Numbered from the stretch's first letter, positions 44,196-55,679 are shown. The stretch is DNA of 64,000 bases from Bombella intestini (GCF_002003665.1 NZ_JATM01000001.1:372001-436000); one strand, 5' to 3'. Notes: generated by a model not told the origin, from the letters alone. A program made the numbers and translations.

Positions 44196-47100
44196 TTAAT
44201 AATCTATCCCATAGGACAGCCCAACACTGGAACCCGGGTCATTCTCAGGAGTTGTAAACCCCGTTACCTGCCCACCTGTACCTACAGTAGTATTAAGCTG
44301 TAAGCGTTTTGTCAGATCAACTTTTACCTGCGCCTGCGCTCCCTTACCGGACAATCCCTCTTTAGCGCCGACATAAACGCCCTTCATCACATATTTCCCG
44401 GCTTCCACGCTGGCAGCACCCCGCCCTACGCTGTTGCCTCCACCAATGGCCAAATGGTCCAGCCCTAACGTACTACGGACCTTCCCCATCGGGTCAAAAG
44501 TAGAACCGCCGCCAATCTGCACAATAGCCAGCCCAAGAGACGCCAACTGCGTTGAAGAGAGAGAGTTTCTATCCGTCCCAAAAAGCAGAATAGACAACAC
44601 CTCATCACGAGGGCGGCTTGGATTGGAGACAAAATCAATCTTCGGATCGCTGGCATAGCCTCGGACCAACAAGCTCGCCAAGGTACCATTAGCATTACGG
44701 TCCGCCCTGAAATCAATGGTCGGATCAAGCCGGTGGGCCGCACTACCACCATTGAAACCAACCTGCCCATTCGTGAAGTTGAGGTTGATCCCAGCCAGAT
44801 TAAAGTTACCTCTCTTCAGATTGATACCACCTGTCAAAAGGGGTGCCGTACTGATACCTCCTATGTGCATCTTCCCCTGCATCTCAGCAAATAGGCCGTG
44901 ACCTCTCACAAAAAGTCGTCCCGGAGATGTGAAGTCGATATTTAGCCCCACTATCAGTTTGGGTGCCGGTCGAACGACTTTCTTTGCCTCTTCCAACGTA
45001 ATGACCTCTAGCTGAGGCACCGATGCGGGCATAGAATCAGGCAGAGTGATGGAGGCCTCCGGCACTGTAATGTCGCCTTCAACATCAATCCGGGTCGTAG
45101 CCTGCCCATGAATATGTAGATGGCTATCAATCTCTTCCGTCAGCATATCACTCTGTATCGGTTGGGCCTTATCCATAAGGAACTGAAGGTCAACCGGCAC
45201 TCCCGGGCGCAGAATACCGACCTGCCCTGTCATGCCTAGCGTCCCTCGCCCGGCCCGAGCAGTAAAATGATCAAGAAGCAGATTATCACCATGAGCCGTC
45301 AGAACCGCATCAATAGCCTGCAGATGCACGCCCTGCGCATAATGGTCGAATGATCCATTATGCAGTTGCACCGTTCCGTTAACCTTCGGCTGCTGGATAG
45401 GCCCTTTAACCCCGAGATCAAGACTTAGCTGACCTCCCGTCCCCATACCGGCTGTTCCGAGAAAAGCATTGGCAACCGAGAGCATCAGACGGCCCTTTGC
45501 CGAAAGGTCCATCTCCCCTGTTGGGGAAAGTGGCACCTGTCCTGTTACCAACAGGCCCATAGGCTCACCGGCCCGCAACTCCGTGCGCAACTGGGCCTTC
45601 TTGCCATTCATATCCGCCTGTACATGCAGCTGTCCTGCAGGCAGTGACACCGTTGACTCACTCATAAGGCCCAGATTGGTCCCATCAAGAGTGATACGCC
45701 CCACAGGAGCCGTTATGCTGCCTTTCAGTTTCGCTGCGGCATTAAACTCGCCTTTAGCGTGAAGTGACGGAACAAATGGTTCTGCTAAAGCTGGTGTAAT
45801 ATGTTCAAATCGGGCATCCAGAGCCAAATCAGGCTTCAGTGTCCCATTCAAGGCCACCCATCCTATCGTCCCATGAGGGGGGCATAGCTCCAGTGATAGC
45901 TTTTCAACGGCAAGCTTCGACCCATATGTTACGCTAACAGGCGACAGAAGACGGAGCGTATCCCCTTTTACGCTAGCAGACAGTTTTTCCAGCTTCACAC
46001 TCTGCAGTGGTAGATTGGCCTGCGCAAGGAGAGCGAAATGGGCCGGGGCTTCCATAACATGCTCAAAAGCACCTTCAGTCTGCACAGACAACGCTGTCTG
46101 AGGGCCTTTTACACGCAGTTTTAGGTCACCCGTAATTGCATTAGCTCGCAAGCCGGAAAGCTGAAGTGCGAGATCCGCCGCAGGGTCCTGCTGAAGATGT
46201 TGGATCTCACCTTTTAACTTCAGCATATTCACGGCGTAATCACCCATGTGGAACTGACCATCAAGTGCCAGCGTCAAGCGATCAGGCTGAGCGGGTGGTT
46301 TATCTGCTATTTGTGTCCCCGGCAGCGTATGCATCGCCAACTGGAGATGACCCGCCATAGGCCGCCCCAAAAGACGGCTGAAGCTATCCAACCGGGCGAT
46401 CTTCAATTCAACATCCCCACGGGGAATACGCCGCCCTGCGAGTAGAGCCACATCTGCCTTGCCCTGCAGCTCTTTCCACTCCAGAGCATCAATGGATGCT
46501 GCCATTCCACCATCAACGTTGCGGGCGAAATTCATATGAAGCTTCAACGGGGAACGATCAAGCATACCACTCATCTGCACCGTTCCTTGAGGCTGGGACG
46601 GAAGATGGGCCACATCCAGCCGTAGATCCAACGGTGCAACAGGCAATGAAACACTAGGGTGTATGACTCCCAACATGCCACCCAGATGCGCCTGCATGGC
46701 CAAATCCGTCAGCGCACCCCCTACATTAGCTTCCAACGTGGCCTGACCGCGTAAGGCTGTGTGCAAAGCTTTCAGGTCAGATAAAGCTAATGTCAGAGAG
46801 GCAGATAGAACCTGCTTCGGGTCCAACTGACCTTTACCCTCTAACCGGAAAGAACGCCCTCCTAAAACGGCTTGATCCAGCTGCAACTGACCAGTTCCGT
46901 CCCGCTTTGCCTGAAGGTGCAGCGTTCCTTGATCCCCAATCAACGCAACAGCCTGCGCGGGGCCCTCCTTCAGGCCGAAACGCCCTTCCAAAGTAGCCAC
47001 CATATCGCCCGGTGCCTGCAAAGGAATACTAAAATCCCCACCAAGATGAGCTGATCCAGCCATCTTCTGACCGATCAGGTCGGCCAGATCCGGAAATTTC

Positions 47101-48419
47101 TCCACATCAAGCTGCATATGCCCTGCCAGAGTGGAGTCCAAGTTCCCTGCAACAGCTAGTTTTATCGCATCGTGCTCTAAGCGTATCTGATAAGGCCTAT
47201 CAGACAGATACGGCTGTATTGTGCCATCAAGAATCAGCGGGGCATCTGCCAAAATGGTTGGGACTTTCCCCGGTACCCTGACACCATCAAGACGGACAGA
47301 CAGGGATAGCTTACCTGCCTCATCCTTGCCCATACGGGCCTTCCGGAAAGCTACTGCATCACGAGCAAGAAGGGCCTGCACTCCACCCGCCTGTCCATCA
47401 AATTGAACATGCACATGTTCCGCTCCGGTTCCCGACGCCATAAAGTTCGTGCCGTCAAGCTGCATGCTACCCTGAGGGTCCAGCATTGCTCCGTGGAGGG
47501 CCGCCGTCATATCCAGCTTTTCCCATCCCACATCAGGCCGAAATGCCATGGGAGGCGCATGAACAGCGAGTGTTAGGTCGTCTTTCAGCCGCACACAATC
47601 CAGACTACCCTTTACCATGACCGTCAGAGGGCTTTCCTGATGGGTTGCGGCTCGAGCATCTAGCTTAATTGCCAACGCTCGATAAGGACCATCCGCAGAG
47701 AGATCAACAGCCAGAGGGTCCAATACGGTCACCCCTCCCGGAGAGGTCGCAAAACCATGCGCCTCCTCGTCATAATGCAGCTGAAACTTCCCTCTATGCC
47801 TCTGGGTTTTTAAGTCGACCAAAAGATGGGCTGGATCATCCAGTCGCTCCGCCTTCAACCAGAGCTGGGTTGCAGGCATCGCTTTGAAAGACGGTACGTG
47901 TGTCAAACTGCTAAGGCTGCCCAGATGGGCCTTCCCCTCAATCTTCAGGCGCGCCGCCTGTCCGAACACAGTCTGCCCCACCGTCAACAAGGACAGCTCC
48001 AGATGATCAACCTGTACGCCCCAATTTGGCAACTCGGTTGAGGATGTTTCCTTAGGTTTTGGGGTAGGCGGGAAAACGGGGTTACGATCATAGGCAAGCA
48101 GTCCTGCCGAAAGATGACGCACATGAACCTGCTTATGCAGAAGGGACAGCAGGCCAAGACGCAGGTCGGCATCACGCCCTTCCAGCCATATACCCTGAGG
48201 GTCCCGCAAGACCACATGAGAGAGCACGAGATGCCAGGGCAGAATCCCACTAATTCCCTCAACCTGGACCATACCGCCCGACCAGTCCGGCAGTTTCTGC
48301 TCTACAAACCGTTTCGTTGAAGGAAGATTAACCCCCACAAGCAGGAACATCACTAGCAGGACTAAGCCTGCCAAGAAGATGAAGCCATACCGGAGAAGTC
48401 TGCGTCCCAATGTTAACAT
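44196..48419 (-). CDS. tamB: translocation and assembly module protein TamB
   Basis: A 1407-residue AsmA-like bridging protein: one N-terminal membrane helix (YGFIFLAGLVLLVMFLLVG), long stretches of repeating beta-groove sequence, and the C-terminal TamB (DUF490) domain with RGNFNLAGINLNFTNGQVGF and DEVLSILLFGTDR. TamB proteins carry phospholipid from inner to outer membrane and assist outer-membrane protein assembly with TamA. The start ATG at 48419 overlaps the tamA stop (TGATG). Confidence 0.93.
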   Translation of the reverse strand: MLTLGRRLLRYGFIFLAGLVLLVMFLLVGVNLPSTKRFVEQKLPDWSGGMVQVEGISGILPWHLVLSHVVLRDPQGIWLEGRDADLRLGLLSLLHKQVHVRHLSAGLLAYDRNPVFPPTPKPKETSSTELPNWGVQVDHLELSLLTVGQTVFGQAARLKIEGKAHLGSLSSLTHVPSFKAMPATQLWLKAERLDDPAHLLVDLKTQRHRGKFQLHYDEEAHGFATSPGGVTVLDPLAVDLSADGPYRALAIKLDARAATHQESPLTVMVKGSLDCVRLKDDLTLAVHAPPMAFRPDVGWEKLDMTAALHGAMLDPQGSMQLDGTNFMASGTGAEHVHVQFDGQAGGVQALLARDAVAFRKARMGKDEAGKLSLSVRLDGVRVPGKVPTILADAPLILDGTIQPYLSDRPYQIRLEHDAIKLAVAGNLDSTLAGHMQLDVEKFPDLADLIGQKMAGSAHLGGDFSIPLQAPGDMVATLEGRFGLKEGPAQAVALIGDQGTLHLQAKRDGTGQLQLDQAVLGGRSFRLEGKGQLDPKQVLSASLTLALSDLKALHTALRGQATLEANVGGALTDLAMQAHLGGMLGVIHPSVSLPVAPLDLRLDVAHLPSQPQGTVQMSGMLDRSPLKLHMNFARNVDGGMAASIDALEWKELQGKADVALLAGRRIPRGDVELKIARLDSFSRLLGRPMAGHLQLAMHTLPGTQIADKPPAQPDRLTLALDGQFHMGDYAVNMLKLKGEIQHLQQDPAADLALQLSGLRANAITGDLKLRVKGPQTALSVQTEGAFEHVMEAPAHFALLAQANLPLQSVKLEKLSASVKGDTLRLLSPVSVTYGSKLAVEKLSLELCPPHGTIGWVALNGTLKPDLALDARFEHITPALAEPFVPSLHAKGEFNAAAKLKGSITAPVGRITLDGTNLGLMSESTVSLPAGQLHVQADMNGKKAQLRTELRAGEPMGLLVTGQVPLSPTGEMDLSAKGRLMLSVANAFLGTAGMGTGGQLSLDLGVKGPIQQPKVNGTVQLHNGSFDHYAQGVHLQAIDAVLTAHGDNLLLDHFTARAGRGTLGMTGQVGILRPGVPVDLQFLMDKAQPIQSDMLTEEIDSHLHIHGQATTRIDVEGDITVPEASITLPDSMPASVPQLEVITLEEAKKVVRPAPKLIVGLNIDFTSPGRLFVRGHGLFAEMQGKMHIGGISTAPLLTGGINLKRGNFNLAGINLNFTNGQVGFNGGSAAHRLDPTIDFRADRNANGTLASLLVRGYASDPKIDFVSNPSRPRDEVLSILLFGTDRNSLSSTQLASLGLAIVQIGGGSTFDPMGKVRSTLGLDHLAIGGGNSVGRGAASVEAGKYVMKGVYVGAKEGLSGKGAQAQVKVDLTKRLQLNTTVGTGGQVTGFTTPENDPGSSVGLSYGIDY

Positions 48420-50515
48420 CAGAAAGTCTCCCCTAGCCCCAAATAAAGCTCCCATTTATCCCCACGGTGCGGCCTATTGATCGGCACAGCCACATCCACA
48501 CGGACCGGCCCAATCGGCGTGAAATAGCGGATACCACCACCACAGCCGACACGCAGTTTCCCATGACCGGGTATCGAATTGTCACTAACCTGACCAGCAT
48601 CCGCAAAGGCTGCCAGCCCAAAATTCTTTGGCAAGCGTTGGCGGAACTCGACAGTCCCAGCATCCATACTCGTTCCACCAATGGCATATTTAGTCGTGCC
48701 GTATTGTGGACCGACCCCCTGATAACGAAAACCACGAATAGAACCCGGACCACCAGCATAGAGACGTTGATCCGGTGGCAGATTCCAGGTACTCGCCCCC
48801 TGAATAGACCCCACCATGACACGCACGGCAATGATACTATTGCCCGGTTTCGTTAGGCCCACATGTGTAAGGTCAAAATAAGTGGAGGCCTGCATATTCA
48901 TGGGAATGAAGAAGGATGTCTTATGTTCCATAGAAATGGAGGGCGTCACACCCAGCGACACACGAAAACCATGCGTTGCCGGTTCGATCGGACTGGAACG
49001 GTGAGTACCGTCATAATCTAGCTTCACTGGAATGGAAGCGATGAAATAATCAGCCCGTCTACCAAACTGGCGAATATGTTCCTGCTCCAACGTGACCCCG
49101 GCACTTCCAGAAAAATCTTTCCATAGTGGCCGCTCAACACGTCCCTGAACCAGAAGAGCTGTCTGCCGATATGAGTAGAGAAGCTGACGGATCGCCTCAA
49201 CTCGGAGATCAAGCGCTTGGCTACGCTGTAGAAAATCCGGCTTCATGAAATCCACATAACCATCATACCCAAGCCCCTGCTGCGCCGTTCCTCCCAGCCC
49301 CGTGGCCATAGCCGCAACACGCAGCTGCTCACCCCGCCCCAGCAAATTTCTATGCAGCCACGAAACACCGGCACGACCACCCAGATCGGTTGAATACCCA
49401 ACATCACCGGTCAAGCGATGACGCTTGCCCTCTGTGAAGTCAAAATCAATCGGCAATGCCCCATCAACCCCAGCAGGGGGGTGCTGCGTTACCACTTTTT
49501 TGTGGGGTGTCCGCTCCCCTTGGGGGGGTACCTTCTGTTCCGGCAGCGGCAGTACCTTATCGCCATTTTTCTGCACAACTGAGGCGAACAAACCAGTACT
49601 GCCCAGGTCAAGCCGTGCCTGTTCCAAAACAGAAGGCTGATACAACTGCCCTTCCCTCAACAGCATACGCCGCCGGATATAATCCGGCTTTACCCGTTGC
49701 AATCCGTTAAGTGCCATAGGGCCGATGACCAGCTTGGGCCCGCGCTTCATCCTGATCTGCACATCAATCTGCTTCCGTTCTGGATGCAGAATAGCTTGGG
49801 GAGCTTGCACACTGGACAGGCCATATCCTTCTTCCTGAAGGTGACCCAACAACCGGCCCTGTATGGCCAGCACGTCCGCAGCCACAGCGGGAGCCCCACT
49901 CTCCATCCCCAGACTGTCACGCTCCCCTTTCGAAAGGGTTAGAACCTTGCGGACAGCCGGCCCATGAATCTGCTGTTGCTCCCCAGCAGCCACCTCCTTG
50001 CCGTCCCCCTCATCATCCTCAACAACAATGATCTGCCCGACGGTAAACTGCTCTCCCAACACGGCACCAAGGCGAATGGTTACCGTTACACCGGAACGTA
50101 TGGAAGCTAGAAAGCCGGCAAGGTCTGGAGCATGGCCATCAATGGTCTTACCTTCAGCTTGCACCGTGACCGTCACGTGACCACCATAATAGCCACGAGA
50201 CTGCAACGCCCCCTGCAATCGTCCGTAATCTTCCCGTATGCGGCCCGCAAGCGCATATGGACCAACATTCTTGGTTGCTTGAAGGCTCACCAGCTGGGAT
50301 GCCGCCGCCATACCAGCTGTGACATCCTTATCCGCCGTTGGCACTACCACAGTGGTGTAAGGCAAAGGGTGCCGTACGAGCTCATGCACAACGGGCATGC
50401 TATCCTCGCCCCATACCGGCATGGTCTCCCATCCCACTATCCCCGCGCATAGTAGTAGCGTTACAACACGCTCTGCCTGTTTTCCCATCCTGCCTATCAA
50501 ACGATTACTCGCCAT
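48419..50515 (-). CDS. tamA: Omp85-family outer-membrane protein TamA
   Basis: About 698 residues: signal sequence (VVTLLLCAGIVGWETMPVWG), three POTRA-like domains in the first 330 residues, and a C-terminal 16-strand barrel. The Omp85 features are GPGSIRGFRYQG in loop L6 and a terminal phenylalanine (GLGETF). A short Pro-rich insert lies between POTRA and barrel (KVPPQGERTPHKK). The ATG at 50515 is used; a GTG at 50524 and an internal ATG are alternatives. It is coupled to tamB. Confidence 0.92.
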   Translation of the reverse strand: MASNRLIGRMGKQAERVVTLLLCAGIVGWETMPVWGEDSMPVVHELVRHPLPYTTVVVPTADKDVTAGMAAASQLVSLQATKNVGPYALAGRIREDYGRLQGALQSRGYYGGHVTVTVQAEGKTIDGHAPDLAGFLASIRSGVTVTIRLGAVLGEQFTVGQIIVVEDDEGDGKEVAAGEQQQIHGPAVRKVLTLSKGERDSLGMESGAPAVAADVLAIQGRLLGHLQEEGYGLSSVQAPQAILHPERKQIDVQIRMKRGPKLVIGPMALNGLQRVKPDYIRRRMLLREGQLYQPSVLEQARLDLGSTGLFASVVQKNGDKVLPLPEQKVPPQGERTPHKKVVTQHPPAGVDGALPIDFDFTEGKRHRLTGDVGYSTDLGGRAGVSWLHRNLLGRGEQLRVAAMATGLGGTAQQGLGYDGYVDFMKPDFLQRSQALDLRVEAIRQLLYSYRQTALLVQGRVERPLWKDFSGSAGVTLEQEHIRQFGRRADYFIASIPVKLDYDGTHRSSPIEPATHGFRVSLGVTPSISMEHKTSFFIPMNMQASTYFDLTHVGLTKPGNSIIAVRVMVGSIQGASTWNLPPDQRLYAGGPGSIRGFRYQGVGPQYGTTKYAIGGTSMDAGTVEFRQRLPKNFGLAAFADAGQVSDNSIPGHGKLRVGCGGGIRYFTPIGPVRVDVAVPINRPHRGDKWELYLGLGETF

Positions 50516-50692
50516 TTTCCCCACTGGTTCAGCCTAGCTCTGGCCATCCGGCCCCTTATGACAGACAGTTTTGTCTTTAAAAAGTTTCTGTTCTGTCATC
50601 TAAAGCTATTCTTCACTCTCCTAAATCAGGAAGATCATTCCATCCTGCTGATAAAGATTGTCTCTCCTCCATAAAATGCCTATCTAGACGAC

Positions 50693-51643
50693 ATGTCTGT
50701 TGCAGAGCCTCATTCAACCAGAAAACGAAACACCCAGCGGCCGGTTTTTGACCCGGACCGTCTCTTTGCGGAAGAAAGCCGTGCCTTGCAGGACACATTC
50801 CTGGACCGCCTGAGAGCTCGCTTGCGGGCCGGTGCCCTGCTGGGCTGGGCTGCGGCCGGATGTGTCGGGCAGGGCTCGTGCCTACTTATGCCGGGCAAGA
50901 TGTTCCGCCGTTTCCCGCTCTTTTTCTGGAGCGTAGCCTGCCGCATCCTCAATATAGAAGTCCGTACGCTCGGAGAACGAGCAGGCTCTCTTACCCCCCG
51001 TGCGGATAAACGACGGGTCATCTATGTCGCCAATCATAGCTCATGGCTGGACGTGCTGGTACTGGGCAAGGTGCTTCCGGCCTTCTTCATTGCTAAGCAA
51101 GAAGTCCGCCATTGGCCAGTCATCGGTTATCTGACCTTTCTGGGACGAACCATCTACATCAACCGCAACCGGCAGGAAGCGGGTCAAGATGTCGAAAACG
51201 TTATTAACCAGCTCCGTAAGGGATATGACATCGCCTTTTTCCCGGAAGGTACAACATCCAAAGGCAATGGTCTTCTTCCCTTCATGTCATCACTCTTTGC
51301 TATTGCAAAACCCGTTCGCCGTCCTGGTGAGCCAAAGGCTGATGATCACCCATCCTGCATTATCCAGCCCGTCACGGTTGCCTATGACCGGCTAGAGGGG
51401 TTGCCCGTTGGCCGACATCGGCGTTCTTTCGTCTTTTCATGGTTTGGGGACATGGATTTTGGCCCCCATCTAATGGGACTTGGTAAATGGCGCTCCATGC
51501 GGGCTACGGTTATGTTCCATCCGCCTATCAAACCAGAGGACTATCCATCCCGCAAAGCGCTATCCAATGCTGCCCGAGCCGCCATCGAACAAGGCAGCGA
51601 AGAGCTACGGCAGAACCGGTTGCAGGATACTACCCACTCATGA
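50693..51643 (+). CDS. plsC: 1-acyl-sn-glycerol-3-phosphate acyltransferase PlsC
   Basis: Acylates lysophosphatidic acid to phosphatidic acid at the inner membrane. It has 316 residues. The H(X)4D motif is His115-SSWL-Asp120 in NHSSWLD, and the FPEGTTS motif holds the glycerol-phosphate-binding glutamate (Glu185). A hydrophobic region precedes the motif. The N-terminal 60 residues are an Arg-rich extension. Lyso-ornithine-lipid acyltransferase OlsA is a related alternative. Confidence 0.88.
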   Translation: MSVAEPHSTRKRNTQRPVFDPDRLFAEESRALQDTFLDRLRARLRAGALLGWAAAGCVGQGSCLLMPGKMFRRFPLFFWSVACRILNIEVRTLGERAGSLTPRADKRRVIYVANHSSWLDVLVLGKVLPAFFIAKQEVRHWPVIGYLTFLGRTIYINRNRQEAGQDVENVINQLRKGYDIAFFPEGTTSKGNGLLPFMSSLFAIAKPVRRPGEPKADDHPSCIIQPVTVAYDRLEGLPVGRHRRSFVFSWFGDMDFGPHLMGLGKWRSMRATVMFHPPIKPEDYPSRKALSNAARAAIEQGSEELRQNRLQDTTHS

Positions 51644-51704
51644 CCTGCTCTTTCCTTTTATAAGCCCGCCGATTCACGACACGAACAGACAGCGACTATC
51701 ATTC

Positions 51705-53090
51705 ATGCCAGAACAGCTTTCCAACTCCCCATCACGAGGCCTGCACATCATCACATGGGGATGTCAGATGAATGTCTACGACAGTGCCCGTATGGCGGAT
51801 GTTCTGCGACCACTTGGGTACAGCCCGGTAGACCTCCCAGATAACGCAGACATGATCATCCTCAATACCTGCCACATTCGTGAGCGCGCTGCGGAAAAGG
51901 TCTTCTCCGAACTGGGGAGGCTGCGCCAGATCCGTGAGGCCCGAAAACTGGAAGGCAAGGAAACCCTTATCGCCGTGGCAGGCTGCGTAGCACAGGCGGA
52001 AGGTAAGGAGCTTCTGGCTCGTGCCCCTTATGTGGACCTCGTCCTAGGTCCGCAGACCTACCATCGCCTACCCGAAATGGTCGCCCGCATTGCCCGTGCT
52101 GGTGGCAGCGTCATTGACACGGATTTTCCTGTTGAATCCAAGTTCGACCTTCTTCCGGAAGAGGCCGCACCGCAGAATGAAGGCAACCTAACGGCCTTTC
52201 TCACCATTCAGGAAGGTTGTGACAAATTCTGCTCCTTCTGCGTAGTCCCCTACACACGCGGCGCTGAAACAAGCCGTCCCGTGGCTTCTATTCTAGCAGA
52301 AGCTGAACGGCTCGTTGCCAGTGGTGTCAAAGAAATCACCCTACTAGGGCAGAATGTGAATGCCTTTCATGGTGACTGGAACGGTGGAACAGCCTCCCTA
52401 CCGGAGCTGGCCGCTCTCCTTCATGAAAAGATTCCGGCTCTCAAACGCCTGCGTTACATCACATCACACCCACGAGACATGGAGCAGGCCCTGATTGATG
52501 CTCACCGGGACAATCCTATTTTCATGCCGTACCTTCATCTACCAGTCCAGAGCGGGTCTGACAAAGTACTGAAGGCCATGAACCGAGGTCATACGGCGGA
52601 TGAATACCGGGAAATTATCAGCCGCCTCCGGGAAGCCCGCCCAGATATTGCTCTGACATCCGACTTCATTGTCGGCCATCCCGGTGAGACAGACGAAGAT
52701 TTTGAAGCCACCATGCAGCTGGTGCGAGATGTACGATTCGCCAGTGCCTATAGCTTCAAATACTCCCAGCGCCCCGGCACCCCTGCGGCCGGACAGCCTT
52801 TTCAGGTTGCTGAGGATGTGAAAGAAAAACGGCTTGCAGCCCTGCAGGCTCTTCTGCGAGAACAGCAGGACGCATTCAATGCGTCTCTTGTTGGCACGGT
52901 TCAGGATGTTCTTGTCACTGGGCTCGGACGTAAACCGGGTCAGCTGAATGGGCGGTCCCCCTATCTCCAGCCCGTCCATTTTGAAGGTGATCCATCCCAA
53001 ATCGGGCAGATCGTCAAGGTTCGCATTACAGCTCCTTTCACCAATTCCCTTGGTGGTCACCTCCATGAACAGGAAGGCACAGCCATTTGA
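51705..53090 (+). CDS. miaB: tRNA-2-methylthio-N6-dimethylallyladenosine synthase MiaB
   Basis: A radical-SAM methylthiotransferase acting on tRNA A37. It has 461 residues. The auxiliary-cluster cysteines are Cys20 (TWGCQMN), Cys56 (NTCHIRE) and Cys94 (AGCVAQAEG); the radical-SAM cysteines are Cys172, Cys176 and Cys179 in [11 protein letters not shown]-terminal TRAM domain follows. The ATG at 51705 fits the family; the open frame upstream overlaps plsC and is not coding. It starts the miaB-phoH-ybeY-corC cluster common in alphaproteobacteria. Confidence 0.96.
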   Translation: MPEQLSNSPSRGLHIITWGCQMNVYDSARMADVLRPLGYSPVDLPDNADMIILNTCHIRERAAEKVFSELGRLRQIREARKLEGKETLIAVAGCVAQAEGKELLARAPYVDLVLGPQTYHRLPEMVARIARAGGSVIDTDFPVESKFDLLPEEAAPQNEGNLTAFLTIQEGCDKFCSFCVVPYTRGAETSRPVASILAEAERLVASGVKEITLLGQNVNAFHGDWNGGTASLPELAALLHEKIPALKRLRYITSHPRDMEQALIDAHRDNPIFMPYLHLPVQSGSDKVLKAMNRGHTADEYREIISRLREARPDIALTSDFIVGHPGETDEDFEATMQLVRDVRFASAYSFKYSQRPGTPAAGQPFQVAEDVKEKRLAALQALLREQQDAFNASLVGTVQDVLVTGLGRKPGQLNGRSPYLQPVHFEGDPSQIGQIVKVRITAPFTNSLGGHLHEQEGTAI

Positions 53091-54190
53091 GCCGTTCTGC
53101 ATCAACTTCCTTCTCTTCCGGTCAGGAAGGACACCGCACGACAACCCTGCGCTTTGAGGATAATCAGCGTCTGCAGAAAGTCCTCGGCGATCACGACCGT
53201 CATCTTATCCGTCTGGAACAGGGAACCGGGGCGAGGTTGGTCTGCCGGGGCAACCGTGTGGCCATTTCCGGAGAGACGGAGGCCGTCAACCGGGCACAGG
53301 CTGTCCTCCATGCCCTCTACCAACAGGTTGGTCGGGGCGTAATTCTGGATGGCGATCAGGTTGATGGTGTCATACGGCTGACAGCCCTGCCATCCCACCG
53401 GCGCGCTGCACATCGCCCTTCCACAGAAGGAACAGCCCCACCTATGGATGCTTCCTCACTGGATAATCTTCCGCAGATACAAACCAAACGTGGCGTCATC
53501 GCTCCTCGTTCCCCTGGGCAGAGTGCTTATATGAGCGCACTAGCCAGAAAGGAGCTTGTCTTCGGTCTGGGCCCAGCGGGAACAGGTAAGACCTATCTAG
53601 CCGTTGCACAGGCTGTAGCCATGTTTCAGGCAGGGCAAGTAGACCGTATCATTCTCTCCCGCCCCGCTGTTGAAGCTGGGGAACGGCTAGGGTTCCTCCC
53701 CGGCGATATGAGGGAGAAAATCGACCCCTATCTACGGCCCCTCTATGATGCCCTCCACGACATGATGCCCGGCGATCAGGTCTCGCGCCGCATGGCCAGC
53801 GGAGAAATTGAAGTCGCCCCGCTTGCTTTCATGCGAGGGCGGACGTTGGCTCATGCCTATGTCATCCTTGATGAGGCTCAGAATACCACTCCCGCCCAGA
53901 TGAAAATGTTTCTGACCCGCATGGGGCCCGGTACACACATGGCCATTACGGGCGACCTCAGCCAAATTGACTTGCCCCGTGGGGTCACATCTGGTCTGCG
54001 GGATGCCGTAGCAACGCTGGAAGGTGTTAAAGGCATTGCTGTCTGCCCGCTCACGGCGGCTGACGTTGTCCGTCACCCTCTTGTCGCCCGCATCGTCGAA
54101 GCTTACGATCAGCAAAGTGCCGACACAGCACCCGATCCCTACCACTCTTACCGGACGCATGATGAAACGCCCCACCGCTCCCCACGCTGA
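53087..54190 (+). CDS. phoH: PhoH-family ATPase
   Basis: A 367-residue PhoH/YbeZ-type ATPase linked to RNA metabolism with YbeY. An N-terminal KH-like region precedes the P-loop (GPAGTGKT, Lys168), then Walker B in [10 protein letters not shown] and ITGDLSQID. The start is probably the TTG at 53087, which overlaps the miaB stop (TTGA), giving translational coupling; no ATG lies before conserved sequence. It overlaps ybeY by about 30 nt. Confidence 0.93.
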   Translation: MSRSASTSFSSGQEGHRTTTLRFEDNQRLQKVLGDHDRHLIRLEQGTGARLVCRGNRVAISGETEAVNRAQAVLHALYQQVGRGVILDGDQVDGVIRLTALPSHRRAAHRPSTEGTAPPMDASSLDNLPQIQTKRGVIAPRSPGQSAYMSALARKELVFGLGPAGTGKTYLAVAQAVAMFQAGQVDRIILSRPAVEAGERLGFLPGDMREKIDPYLRPLYDALHDMMPGDQVSRRMASGEIEVAPLAFMRGRTLAHAYVILDEAQNTTPAQMKMFLTRMGPGTHMAITGDLSQIDLPRGVTSGLRDAVATLEGVKGIAVCPLTAADVVRHPLVARIVEAYDQQSADTAPDPYHSYRTHDETPHRSPR

Positions 54191-54650
54191 GGTCCTAGTC
54201 TCCGATCCACGCTGGCGTGCAGCATTGGGTAACGTAGAACAGCTCGTCCAGCGAGCCTGTCAGATGGCCCAACGTCATGGGAACATCTTCCCCGAAAACA
54301 GGCCAGGCCCCTCTTTCGTTTTCGCAGATGATCGCCATATCCGGCAGCTTAATGCTCAGTTTCGGGGCAAAAATAAACCGACCAATGTTTTAACATTCGA
54401 GCCGCCGGCCCCCATGCTGGGCGGGGACATCATCCTTGCCTATGAAACCATGTATCGAGAGGCCTTACAGGCCAGAAAGACCCTCCGGGCCCATACAGTC
54501 CATCTGACCGTGCACGGCCTCCTCCATCTGGCCGGGTATGACCATCACCACCCGGGTGAAGCCCGACAGATGGAAGGGCTGGAAACCTTCATCCTTAGAC
54601 GAATGGGCTTTGGCGACCCCTGGAAGCCACGTATCTATCCAAGCTGTTAA
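54159..54650 (+). CDS. ybeY: endoribonuclease / rRNA maturation factor YbeY
   Basis: A 163-residue metalloprotein involved in 16S rRNA maturation and ribosome quality control. The zinc motif HGLLHLAGYDH places ligands at His119, His123 and His129; RGKNKPTNVLTFE-like sequence precedes it. ATG 54159 (or the next codon, 54162) lies within the end of phoH; a longer upstream frame is not conserved. Confidence 0.94.
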   Translation: MMKRPTAPHAEVLVSDPRWRAALGNVEQLVQRACQMAQRHGNIFPENRPGPSFVFADDRHIRQLNAQFRGKNKPTNVLTFEPPAPMLGGDIILAYETMYREALQARKTLRAHTVHLTVHGLLHLAGYDHHHPGEARQMEGLETFILRRMGFGDPWKPRIYPSC

Positions 54651-54708
54651 GCCATCCGGTATTACCGCATTCTCTTTCCCGTCCGCAAACAGGAACATTC
54701 CGCACCCG

Positions 54709-55593
54709 ATGAAACTTTTCCACCGCAAGGCACGCACAAAGACCATAAGGCAGCATATTGCTGACCTCGTCCGGGAAGCCGCCAGTCTGGGGAAGACAAA
54801 TCCTGACGCTCCCGAGCTGGACAGGCAAGAGCGGGCACTTATCATGAACGTGCTGCGCTTACGCACCATCACGGCAGATGACGTCATGGTCCCTCGTGCC
54901 GATATCATCGCCATGCCGGATGATCTCTCCTTTGACGAGGCACTAGGCCTGATGCGGGAGGAAAATCACTCCCGTATGCCTGTCTATCATAAGGAGCTGG
55001 ACGACATCATCGGGATGATCCACGTCAAGGATCTTGTCGCCCATATCGGTACGGAAGAGCCCTTCAATCTACGCTCCCTCCTCCGCCAGCCTCTGCTCGT
55101 TGCCCCCAGCATTCCAGTACTGGACCTTCAGCTCCAGATGCGCCAACGCCGCACCCATATGGCACTCGTTATCGATGAATATGGTAGTATTGACGGTCTC
55201 GTCACCATCGAGGACCTCATCGAAACTATTGTCGGCGACATATCAGACGAACATGACGAACCGGTCACGACCCCGTGGTTCAATCGTCCTGATGGCACGA
55301 TTGACCTTGATGCCCGTCTGCCAGTTAAGGAACTAGAAGAACGTCTCGGTCCCGTCCTGACACGGGAAGAACGAGAAGCAGAGATCGAAACCGTTGGCGG
55401 CCTTGTCTTCCATCTCGCTGAACATGTCCCCGCCCGTGATGAAGTTTTGGTACATCCCAGCGGGTTAGAGTTCCGGGTTATTGATTCCGATGCCCGGCAC
55501 ATACTGACCTTGCGAATGCGGGTGCCTGCTCATCTTCGCCGTCAGCCAGAAACAACCGAAGGACAGACGATACCTTCTGATCCATCCTCTTGA
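54709..55593 (+). CDS. corC: CorC/HlyC-family CBS-domain protein
   Basis: A 294-residue cytoplasmic protein with two CBS domains (VMVPRADIIAMPDDLSFDEAL, cited as the start of the first; FNLRSLLRQPLLVAPSIPV leading to the second) and a C-terminal CorC_HlyC transporter-associated domain (IETVGGLVFHLAEHVP). No membrane domain is present, as in YbeX/CorC. Such proteins are linked to Mg/Co efflux and ribosome function. It belongs to the miaB-phoH-ybeY unit. Confidence 0.92.
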   Translation: MKLFHRKARTKTIRQHIADLVREAASLGKTNPDAPELDRQERALIMNVLRLRTITADDVMVPRADIIAMPDDLSFDEALGLMREENHSRMPVYHKELDDIIGMIHVKDLVAHIGTEEPFNLRSLLRQPLLVAPSIPVLDLQLQMRQRRTHMALVIDEYGSIDGLVTIEDLIETIVGDISDEHDEPVTTPWFNRPDGTIDLDARLPVKELEERLGPVLTREEREAEIETVGGLVFHLAEHVPARDEVLVHPSGLEFRVIDSDARHILTLRMRVPAHLRRQPETTEGQTIPSDPSS

Positions 55594-55679
55594 CGGTACG
55601 ACCTCTCTTGCCATTCATGGCAAAATAAACCGTTAATCGATCTCTTATCGTCCCCCTCTTCCAGAAGAAAGGAGCCGTC

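Noticed and set aside
46166-50580. Several plus-strand open frames opposite tamB and tamA
   Set aside because: They are short, Pro/Arg/Ser-rich and lie wholly within well-supported minus-strand genes, so they are antisense shadows.
51480-51704. Longer N-terminus for miaB
   Set aside because: The extra stretch lies inside plsC in another frame and the conserved MiaB start is at the ATG 51705.
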